From CANJXF01 sp043775015 (GTDB taxonomy: Bacteria > Verrucomicrobiota > Verrucomicrobiia > Limisphaerales > CANJXF01), in the NCBI GenBank assembly GCA_043775015.1, contig JAYVSV010000047.1, positions 87,367 through 151,366 on the forward strand: a DNA stretch of 64,000 bases. Reading direction: 5' to 3'. Position numbers and translations under genes: made by a program. How positions within the stretch are numbered: the first letter of the stretch is position 1; each line of letters begins with the position of its first letter. Below the pieces are notes generated by a model. It saw only the letters and a program-made list of their open reading frames with translations, was not told the origin of the DNA and ran no database searches. Shown one piece after another: positions 26,501 to 38,500 of the stretch.

Positions 26501-29500
26501 AAGGCAAGAGGACTGGCGGTAGGAGGTGTGCCAGATGCTGCCATTGTGGCGATTCGTTCCGCTTTCGAAATCCGAAATTGCACCTTCGAGGATAACCGTA
26601 CGGCAGGACGTGGGGCCGCCGTTTATTCCACGGGAACCGCCTATGGCCCCATCCTCACTAACTGCGTTTTCACGGACAACCACGCGACTCAAGATGGCGG
26701 CGCGATATTTTATGGCTCGCGCTTGTGGGCGCGGAACTGTCAGTTCCTAAACAATAGCTCTGGTGGTTCAGGCGGCGCGGTCTGGCTCGACTCCGCTTTT
26801 GGTTACTTCTGGAATTCGTTGTTCGCAAATAACGCGGCCACCAATAACTCCGCGAATGGCGGCGCGATTTATTCTTCCGAGGCGGACCTCGTGCTTTACA
26901 GTTGCACGCTGGCAAATAACCAGGTCCGTTCCAGTTCACCGACGACACGCGGCGGGGCCGCTGTTTATTTTGTAAATAACGGCGCGAATAAATATTTCTC
27001 AGCGAAGGAATGCATCTTCTGGCAGAACCGGGTCTTGAATTCCTCCGCCAGCCTCGAACGCCAGCAATATAGTTACGTGGTTCCAGATTCCCAGAAACTG
27101 TTTTACGTCCGCGATAGTATTGTTGAAGGCGTTCAGCCGGCGGCCCCTTATCAGCCTGATCCGCGCAATCTGGATCTCGACCCGCAATTCGTCGATGCCA
27201 CGGGCGGAAACTTCCGGTTGCGACCTTATTCACCTGCGATTGATGCGGGCCAGCGCGAACTCGGAGGCAGCGATCCAAATATTGATTTGGACGGTTTCCC
27301 GCGAGTGGCCAATGTGCGACTGGATTTGGGCGCGTACGAATTTCAAGATGCTCCCATCTTCATAAGTGCTGATCTGAAATTGACCCGTGAATGCAGATCT
27401 GAGGGGTCGATCATTTATCTTACATTTACCAATGCGTCGGCGTTGGGAACGAATGGAGTAGGCCTGAGTTTTCAATGGCAATTAAACCGCAATGATGGAA
27501 ATGGATTTCTTCCGATCACCAATGGATCAGATTACGCCGGAGTGACGACAACCAACCTGACAATTCTTCATCCGTCATTTGAGAACAACGGTTATCGCTA
27601 CCGAATTTTTGCGACCAATCCCAACCTGTCCTTTTCTTCCGGCAGCGCTTATCTGTTCGTTCAACCTTCCCGACTGTATGTCAAAGCCGACGCCACCGGC
27701 AAAGGAACTGGCCGTGATTGGACCAATGCTTTTCCCACCTTGCGCGCGGCGCAAGATGCAATTGATTTATTTGAGCCGGAATTGATTTGCGCTGAAGTGT
27801 GGGTGGCAGCGGGAACCTATCTTCCGACGAGCGACGGCGATACGAATAAAACTTTTTACCTCCGTCCCAATGTGGCTTTTTACGGCGGCTTCGGCGGTTG
27901 GGAAACTACTCGGAGCCAACGGAACTGGCGCACGAACCTCACGATTCTGAGCGGCAATCTTGGAAATCCCGCCAGCATCAGTGACAACAGCCTGACTCTC
28001 TTCCGCGCTCCTTCTCAACCACCCGTTGATGCAACGGCGATCCTCGATGGATTTATTTTGAGGGACGCGCAATATCACGCGCTCGATTTGCTCGCGGGCA
28101 GTCCCATAGTTCGGAATTGTGATTTCGTCAGCAACCTGTGCGACTCGGCCGTGAGCAGTTGGCAGTCAGCCCCGCAATTTGAAAACTGCAGATTCATGGA
28201 TAACGTTTCCGTGTTTTCCACATTCCGCAGCTTCAGCGCCACGAACACATTGATTAATTGTCTTTTCGCGCGAAATCAATCGCCTCATTTAGGCGGCGCG
28301 ATTTCGTCCTATTCCTCGAAAATGATTTTGCAGAACTGCACCATCGCAGATAATCACTCGGAGAACGACGGCGGCGGAATTTATCTTCAAGGAAACGGCG
28401 GACAATTCACTCTGATCAGTTCCATCCTGTGGGGCAATCAATCGGGATCGGACGCGAGTGCGTTCGCCGCGCAAATTCATAACGATCACAACGCCGCCAG
28501 CGTTACGCTCTCCAACTCGATTGTGAGCGGTCTGCCTTTGCCCGCGATCAACGGCAATCAAGCTTTCGATCCATTGTTTGTTGGTTCTGCCAATTACCAA
28601 CTCACCGCTTTCTCGCCTGCAATCAACGCCGGCGGGCCAACGAATTCTTTGACCGTTCAAACTGATTTGGCGGGAACGAATCGCGTGACTGGCGGCGCGG
28701 TGGATTGCGGCGCTTATGAATTTCAAGGCACGCCGGCAATTACTCCGGCGCTGCTGGTGCAATTGCCCAACCCCGTGACGACGTGCGTGGGCGCTGGGCC
28801 AGTCGGTTTCACGGTGGTGGGCACAAACAATCCCGAGATCGTTTACCAATGGCAGGTTAATTCCGGCGGCGGCTTCGTGACTTTATCCAACAACGCGACC
28901 TACACGATTTCGGTTTCCAGCAACAGCTCGACGCTCACCATTCCAAGTCCGACACTGGGCCTGAACAGCAATCTTTATCGCGTTACCATTCCCGCAATCA
29001 ACTACACGAATCCAGCCGTTTCCCTGACCGTGCTTCCGCCGAGTGTGTTGTATGTGAATGCGTCCGCCAGCGGTTCCACCAATGGAAGTTCGTGGGCCAA
29101 CGCCTTCACGCAATTGGAAGATGCGCTCGATATTGCAAACGGCTGCAATGAAATCTGGGTCGCGCAAGGAACGTATCAAGCGCGCACCGACCAATTTAAT
29201 TTCCGACCTAACGTGCCCCTCTATGGCGGATTTATTGGAACCGAAACATTGCGCAACCAACGAAACTGGACAAACCATCCAACCGTGCTTCTGGCAAAAA
29301 CCAACTCCGTGATTTTTCGGGGCAGGGGCGATTTGCAACTCATCGATGGCGCTTCCGTGTTGGATGGATTCAATTTGCACAGCGCGCAAATTGTTCCCGC
29401 CATTTCGCTCTATCAGGCCAGCCCAGTCATCCAAAACTGCACCTTCGAAAATCTTCCCGGCTCGGCGATGGACAACAGCTTCTCCAGTCCGGCGATCAGC

Positions 29501-32500
29501 AATTGCGTGTTCACCGCCTGCCAGGGAGGCGCGGTCCGTAATAGCCGCTGCGCACCGACGTTCATGAATTGTTTGTTCGCGCGAAACACAAACGGGAGCA
29601 TCGGCGGAGCGATCTTCAACAACGCCGCCAGTCCATCGATTGAAAATTGCCGATTCGAAACCAACTCTGCGACGTCGGGCAGCGCGATTGAAAATGACAA
29701 CGGCTCCAGCCCTGTTATTTCACGCAGCGTGTTCGTTGGAAATCGCAGCAGCAGCGGCGGAACAGTTTTCAACAATGTCGGCACCTCCGTTCAACTGATC
29801 AATTGCCTGTTCGCGGCTAACCAGTCAGACCATCTCGGCGCAGCGATTGCCAACAATGGCGCAGAACTCCTGCTGCTGAATTGCACGATGGCCAACAACC
29901 AGGCTGCGCGCGGCGGCGGTGGCATGTTTGTTTACGGCGGCCACGTCACCAGCGTGAATTCCATTTTTTGGGGCAACAGCGTGCAAGACCTCACCTTCAT
30001 TCCAAACCGCGAAGTCGAACAAATTGGAACAATGCCGGGCGCAACTTTGTCCGTCACCAACACGTGCATCGAAGGATTGTCCGCTTACGTCGGCAACGGC
30101 AATGTTCGTTATGATCCACTCTTCACTGACGCTGGCGGCGGAAACTTCCGGCCCGGTGCCTCTTCACCCGCGTTAAACAGCGGCAACAATAGTGCGGTCG
30201 CCGATGTCGCCGCTGATCTCGACGGCAGTTCTCGCATCTTCGGCGGCTCGGTTGATCTGGGTGCTTACGAACGTCAGTCCGCTGCTGGCTCAATTGTCCT
30301 TTTACTTGCCGCGCCAAAATCTCAAAGCGTCTGCATCGGAGAAACTGCAACTTTCACCGCCATCGCGGAAACAAATTATGGCGGCGCGTTGCAATGGCAG
30401 GTGAACACCGGCAGCGGATTCATCGATGTCGTGGCCGATAGCACGCATCAATTCACAGTCAGCAACGGCGTTTACACGCTTCAGGTTTTGAACACGACGG
30501 TGCTGATGACCGGGCGTAATTACCGGGTCAAAGTTGCGGCAGCAAATTATGAATCATCGAGCGCGATGCTGATTGTGTCACAGCCGGGCGTGATCTACGT
30601 GAAGGCCAATGCGGTTGGCGCGAACAACGGTTCTTCCTGGGCGGCGGCCTACACGAATTTGCAGCAAGCGTTCGCGCAGGGAAATCGTTGTTCCGAAATC
30701 TGGGTCGCGCAGGGAACCTATCCCGCAACGCAAGCCGCCGATGGCACTTACTTTTTCTCGATGAAACCGGGCCTCGAAGTTTACGGCGGATTCGCGGGAA
30801 CAGAAATTAATCGCACCGACCGAAATCCCGCTCTCTACAAATCCATTTTGGTTGGAGTCGCCGGTGCCGAGGCGGTGGTCGTGAGTCGCGGAGATTTTTG
30901 GACGATCAACGCCAGTTCCGTTTTGGATGGTTTCGTCATTCATGCGCCCGACAGCCACGGCATCAAAAATTTTCGGGCAAGCCCGACTATTCGTCAGTGC
31001 ATGATTGATAGCCAAAAAGGCGTGAGCGTCGCCGAGGCCATAGCCGGCGCGGGAATTTATAATCTGAATTCGTCCTCGCCGATTATCAGCGATTGCGTGC
31101 TGACCAACAATTCATCCGGCGGCATTGTTAATTTCAACTCGTCTTCGCCGCAGATTTCGAACTGTGTTTTCCAGGCCAATAATAATTCCGGAATCATCAA
31201 CGTCTCTGACTCGAATCCGACGATCAACGGTTGCGCATTCGTGAACAATCACGCGATGAACGGCGCGGGGATTTTCAACCAAAACTCGTCGCCGCTCATC
31301 CGACGCAGTCGTTTTGAAAGCAACGTCGCCACCAATGAAGGCGGCGGCATTTTCACCATCTCCGGCACGCCAGTGTTGGAACAACTCGTGATGCTAAACA
31401 ATCAAGCCGTGCGCGGTGCAGCGATGTCGCACGCCGGTGGCCTCGTGAAATTGGTGAACTCCACGCTCTATGCAAATCAAGCCAGTGGCGAAGCCGGTGG
31501 ATTGTTTGGCAATGGCGCTGGCATCCAGGTGTTGAACTCAATTCTCTGGGCCAACACGGCCGGAGTCTCGGGACCCACCGTTGAACAAGCCCAGATTCAA
31601 ATCAACGCGGGCACAGTGGCAATTTCAAATTCTTGCGTGCAGGGACTCAACGCCTTCGCTGGCAACGGCAATATTTCGACAGACCCGTTGTTCGTTAATC
31701 CGCCGTTGGGAAATCTATCGCTCGCGCCTCATTCGCCCTCGATCAACATCGGCAACAACAGTTTTCTCACTTCGGCAATGGCCATCGATTTCGCAGGCAA
31801 CCCGCGAACTAACGGCATCGTGGTTGATCTCGGTGCTTACGAAGCGACATCGGTTTCACCGCCCGTCACAATTTTTTCCACACCAATTTCAACGACGGTT
31901 TGTTCCGCCAGTCCCGCGAGTTTCACGGTCGTCGGCGCTGTTCCGGGAACAAATTTTATCTGGCAGGTTTACGACGGCACAAATTTCGTGGATGTGATTT
32001 CGAATTCCACGTATCAAGTCACCAACGGCACCAACAGTTCGGTTTTAACGGTCAGTTCTGCACAAGCCGGATCGAATTACCAAATTCGTTTTCGTGTCAG
32101 CGGCACAACGTTCACGTCGGTCCCCGTAACTCTGCAAGTGAGTCTTCCACAATTGTGGTACGTCAACGCGACGGCGACCAACGGCACGGGCGACGGTTTG
32201 TCGTGGTCGAATGCCTTCACGGACCTGCATCACGCGATGGAAGAAGTGCCCGATTGCTCGGAAGTTTGGGTGGCGGCGGGAACCTATATCGCCATGCAAG
32301 GAGAAATGTTTCATCTGCGTTCGGCCGTTGCATTTTATGGCGGCTTCTCCGGAACGGAAACCAATCGAAATCAACGCGACTGGGTTCAGCATCAAACCAT
32401 CCTGGCCGCCTCGCCCGATTCGGACATGATGCATAACAACGGCGGAGAAACGTCGGTTGACCGCACGGCCATTCTGGACGGTTTCGTTATCAGCAATGCA

Positions 32501-35500
32501 GGCAATGTTTCTGCCGCGATTCAAAACCACGCCGCTTCACCTACCATTCGGAATTGCGTCTTTGCAGGGAACAATCAACGAGCCGTGCTCAACAGCGACG
32601 CGTCGCCTGCGTTCGTGAGTTGCGTTTTCAGCAACAACTCCGGTGGCGGCGTGTTGAACTGGGACAGCACGGTGGAATTCGAGCAATGCGTTTTCTCCGG
32701 CAACGGCATCAGCGACGGCACGGTCGGCGCGGTTTACAATCAGACATCGTCCACCCAGTTCCGCGATTCCATTTTCAAAAACAATGCGGCGTTGCGCGGC
32801 GGAGCCATTGCCAACGTTTTGAGCAGCACGTCTGTCGTGGAGCGTTGTTCGTTTGAAAATAATTCAGCGAAAGTAGAAGGCGGCGCAATTCTCGGGCGGC
32901 AATCCAGCGTCAGTGTGCGGAACAGCGTGGTGGCCAATAATCGCTCGGCGGGTTACGGCGGCGCGATTGCCAATCTCAGCGGGCAACTGGAATTGGTGCA
33001 ATGCACGCTCGCAGAAAACACGGCGGCGTTCAGCGGGGGCGGTGTTTACGGCAACGCTTCGCAAAGCACGGCGAGAAATTCCATTCTCTGGGGTAACCGG
33101 GTTAACACCCATGGCTCGACGTTGCAGCAGGCGCAATTGCTCGACGACAACGGAATTCTGAGCGCGACAAATTCCATCATCGAAGGATTTACTGCCGTGT
33201 CGGGCGCAAACAACTCCGCTGCGAATCCAATTTTTGTGAATCCCGTCGCTGGTGATTTTTCTCTGATGAAAAATTCGCCGGCGATTAATTCGGGCAATGC
33301 TACGGAAACTCTGGCGGGTTCCATTGATTATCCCGGTCAACCTCGTTTGGTTGGTGGCGGACTCGACCGCGGCGCTTTTGAATTCCAGAGTGCTCCCGGT
33401 GCTGCACTGCTTTTCGCCCGACTTCCGCAGTCGCAAACAGTTTGTGAAGGAAACTCGGTGAGTTTTGAAGTCGTGTCGCTCGGCAGCAGCAACGGCGCGC
33501 TGCAATGGCAGAAATTTTCGGGCAGTGTGTTTACGAATATTTCGAACGCTGGAAGTTACGCGATCACAACCAACGGGCCGACCAATTCGCTCGCGATTTC
33601 TCAAGCCACGTTGAGCATGGACGGAAATTTGTTCCGCTTCGTTATTCCAAGTTCGGATTACACGTCGCCGGAAATTACTTTGCACGTCAACGCGGCTTCG
33701 GTCGTTTACGTGAACGGCAGTAATGCGGTTTCTGGAAACGGATTCACCTGGGCTACTGCCGTCAAAACATTGCCGGAGGCCGTTGCGCTTTGGACGCCGT
33801 GTTCTGAAATCTGGGTCGCTGCCGGAACGTATGTGCAAACCAACAACGCCGGTTTTGGTGTCTCGCTCGCTTTGCCGTCGCCCATGCGAATTTACGGCGG
33901 ATTCGTCGGCACGGAAACCAATCGCAATCAGCGTAACTGGCCGGCCAACGTGACCCGCCTCGCCACCTCCAGCACTCGGCCATTGTTTGAAAATTTCGGA
34001 AGCCTCGCGACGATCGACCATTTGGCCGTGCTGGACGGGCTGACTTTTTCTGGCGCAAAAGGCAATGCGATTTTCAATCACCTGGCTTCTCCCACGATTC
34101 GCAACTGCACCTTTGAAAATAATTCGGTAGCGATATTTAATTCGCAACAATCCAGCCCGCTGATCGCGAATTGCGTGTTCCGCAACAACACGAATCTTTT
34201 TGGCGGCGCGGTTTACAGTCACGCTTCGTCACCGACGATTGAGGATTGCGTGTTCCAGAATAATCGATCTCTCGAACGGGGCGGCGCCATGCTGATGATC
34301 GGCGGCAACGCGGTCGTAACCCGATCTCAATTCCTGAATAACCGCAGCGAAAAATTCGGCGGCGCGATTTTCGTCGAAGGCGACGGTTACATGTCGGTGG
34401 CGCAATCTTCATTTGTCAGCAATAGCGCGGCGGATTGGGGCGGTGCGTTTACCATCTCCGAAAGCGCCGGGATTATTTCCGATTGTTTGTTCGCGCGGAA
34501 CCGTTCGGATTATCGCGGCGGTGCCATCACGGTTTTGGCATCGGACGTTGCAGTTAAAAACTGCACGATCGTGGAAAACGAAGCGGGATGGACTGGAGGC
34601 GGAATTCAAGTTTACGACCCGGGTTTGACCATCACGAATTCCATCCTTTGGAGCAATCGCCAGGGCAATACGCAGGAAAGTTTGGAACGCAGGCAAATCG
34701 CTTATTCGTTGAGTGCAACTCCTGTTGTCGTCAACACAGTCGTCGAAGGACTCGATGCGCTCAGCGGAAATGGGAATCAAAACTTTGATCCGCTTTTCGT
34801 AAATGCTGCGTTCGGAAATTTTCGACTCACACAATTCAGTCCGGCGATTAATTCGGGCGTTGGCATCGCTGCTGGAACGACTGACCTCGATGGCAATCCT
34901 CGTGTTGTGGACGGAACTTTGGATCGCGGCGCTTTTGAGTTTCAAACCGCCACAGGAACTGACCCGCGATTTTACCTCTACCAAATGCCGCAGTCAGCGA
35001 CGGTCTGCGTCGGCGATTCCGCCTTTCTGTCGTTTACGTTCCTGCCAAATCCGGTGTTGAGTTACATGTGGCAACTCAACACGGGCAGCGGTTGGTCCAC
35101 TGCGCCGATTAACAACGGAACGTATTTCCTCACCGTCACGACCAATTCGTCCACGCTGATGGTTTCGAACGTGACGGTAGGAATGAGTGGAACGCAATAC
35201 CGGTTTATTGCGTCGTCGAATAATTTTCCAAGCACCTTCGCATCGCCGCCCGCAACGATCACCGTTTCTGTTCCCGGCGTTCTGTTCGTAAAACAAAACG
35301 CCGTGGGCAATAACTCCGGCACGGATTGGGCGAACGCCTTCACGAATCTGAATCTCGCCATCAACGCGGCCAATCGTTGTTCAGAAATTTGGGTGGCGAG
35401 CGGCAATTATCTGCCTTCAACAAACGGCGCAGTGGCGATGAAAGACGGCGTCGAAATTTACGGCGGATTCGCTGGCGCAGAAACCTCCGTTTCACAACGC

Positions 35501-38500
35501 AACTGGACGAACAATCCGACAATACTCAGCGGCAACAGTGCGAGCGGCTACCTCGTCAACAACGGATTCTATGCTCCAGTGACGCGCGCCGCCGCGCTCG
35601 ATGGATTTATCATCACCGGCACGAACCTGACTACCGGCCTTGTGAACACACACGCCAGTCCGACCATTCGCAACTGCCAGTTTATCAGCAATCGCTACAT
35701 CGCTTCGTCTGTCACCAGCGATTCTCATCCGTTGTTCGAAAATTGTTTGTTCTACAGCAATAATTTTGGAGCGATCGATATTCGCGACAACAGTTCGGCC
35801 GTCATCACAAATTGCGCTTTCAACGGCAACACGACTGAAGGACAGGGCGGCGCGTTGAGCGTTTTGAATTCCACAGTGGTCGTGGACAGAAGTAGTTTTG
35901 CTTCCAATTTCTCGGCATACGGCGGCGGCGCAATTTTCCTCAACCAAGGCGGCGGTATCACTGCGCGGCACTGCATTTTCACTGGCAACTCCGCCAATGG
36001 CGAAGGCGCAGCCCTCCTCGCTGAACCGGGTGCGAGTGTCGTCACAATGACCAACTGCCTGATCGTTCGGGGTTCGGCGTTCACGGGCGGCGGCGTTTCC
36101 AGTTACGCACCGATTACGGTGGTGAACTGCACTTTCGCAGCGAACACGGCTTACGCGCGTGGCAGCGGTTTGTTCATCAGCGGAACCACCGGCTCAGTGC
36201 GCAACACAATTCTTTGGGCTAACTCCGACACTTACTCCGCATACGGCAATTTGGAACTGGCGCAACTCGAAGCGCCCGGTGCCACAATTTTAATTGCGAA
36301 TTCAGTTCTCCAAGGTCTGTCGAATTACGTCGGCAATTCCAACGTGCCTTACGATCCATTGTTCGTTGATGCCGCACAAAATAATTTTCGATTGCAGGAC
36401 AATTATTCACCCGCCGCGAACGCGGGAAATAATTCTTACATCGCCGGAGTCGGTTCAGATCTCGACAACAACGCACGCATTTTCTCCAGCACAGCCGTGG
36501 ACATCGGCGCTTATGAGTCGCTGACGTTCAGCGGCACGCCGGTTTACATTTTGAAACAGCCGGAGTCGGTCGTCACTTGCAACGGCGAAACCGTTAACTT
36601 CTCCGTCACTGGCGCATCCGGAATGGGAGCTGGATTTACGTGGCAGAAAAAATCGCCGGGCGGAATTTTTGAGACGGTGGTTGCTGGCGGAAATTACAGC
36701 ATCGCGACAAACAATTCTTCGTCCACGCTCACGATTCAAAATGTCAGCACGTCGCTCAGCGGTTCCGAATTCCGAATTCGTTACCTCCCGCCTTCCGGTC
36801 AATATTTCAGTCCGCCCGCGCAACTCACGGTCACTGCGCCAAAAGTTATTTTCGTCAAAGCAACCGGATACGTTGATGGCGACGGCGAAAGTTGGTCCAC
36901 CCCTTACACCTCGCTTCAAACCGCCTTGGCCGCCGCCAGTTCCTGTCGCCCCGAAATTTGGATTGCTGCTGGAACTTACTATCCAACCGCCGGCACGAAC
37001 CAATCGGACAGTTTCGACATTCCAAATGGCATTCGTGTCTATGGCGGTTTCGCCGGAACAGAGACGTTGTTGTCTCAACGCAATTGGACGAGCAATCAAG
37101 TGGTATTGAGCGGCGACATTGGCGCGATTGGAAATACAAACGACAACAGTTCGTATGTCGTTTCGTTCAATGGATTGGGGAACCCGATCAATCAATCCAC
37201 GATTCTGGACGGAGTCACAATTGAACGAGGTCAGAGCGCCGGCCTGATTATCTTTTACGCCAGCCCGACCGTGCGCAATTGCGTGGTCCGATCCAATAAC
37301 GGCTCCGGCCTCAACCTTACCGGCGGCGGACCACGGGTGGAACAATGCACCTTCCACTCCAATCGCGGCGCGAGCGGCGCCAACGTGACCGACGCGGTGA
37401 ATGCGGCGTTTGTGAACTGCCATTTCTCGGGCAACACGTCCGCATCTCTCGGCGGCGGCATTTCTTTGGTGAACAGCACAGTCGGTTTGACGAACTGTCT
37501 TGTCTCCGGGAACACCGCCTCGTTTGGTGCCGGTGTCGGGTCCTTCGGCGGCACAGCCTCGATGATCAATTGCACCGTCGTGGGAAGTGCTTCGACGGGA
37601 AGTTCCGGCGCGGGCCTGGGTGCGTCCAGCGGAAATTGGTCGGTGCGCAACAGTATTCTCTGGGGCAATCGTGCAGGCGCGTTGGAAACCGAAGCCGCGC
37701 AATTATCATTCTCCGGCAGCTTCAGCGTGAGCTACACGGCGATCCAAGGATTGTCCGGTTTCAACGGAAATTTCAATCAAGGTGCCGATCCTATTTTCGC
37801 CGCCCCGGTTTTAGCCACCCTCGCTCCCACACTGCTTGGCGACTACACGCTCGGAACTTGCTCAGCGCTGCTGAACGACGCCGACGCCAGCGCTCTCGCC
37901 GGGATAACCAACGATCTCGCCGGGAATCCACGCCAGGCCAACGGAGGTCCTGATCCGGGCGCATTCGAATTGCAAACACTCGGCGGCGATCCGGTCTATA
38001 TCGCTTCTCAGCCAACCAATATTATTTATTGCTCTTCGCAATCGAATTTTTTCCAGGTGACGGCCTCGTTTTCAAATCTCAATGTGCTGACTTACCAATG
38101 GAAAATATTTGATCCGAACAGCGCGACATTTCTCCCCGTGACAAACAGCGCGGTATTCTCAGGCGCGAATACGCCGAAGCTCGATGTCCAGTCGCCCACG
38201 CCTGATCTCAGCGCCGCACAATTTCGCGTTACCGTCACGACGCCGATTGGATGCTCCGCTATTTCGCAATCCGCCCAATTGCTAATTCCCTCTCAGCAAA
38301 CGTACGTGCGCGCCGGCGCTCCTCCTGGTGGCAACGGACTTTCGTGGGCCACCGCCTACACCAATTTGCAGTCAGCAATTCTTTCCACATGCGCCCCGGA
38401 AATTTGGGTGGCCGAAGGCACCAACTTTTCGAGCACTGCTTTTACATTGCGCAACGGCGTGGCGGTTTATGGAGGGTTTACTGGCACGGAAACGAACCGA

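Noticed and set aside
32864..34222. 452-codon open frame on the minus strand
   Set aside because: Lies wholly within the giant beta-helix gene, Arg/Ala-rich, no motif; a shadow frame.
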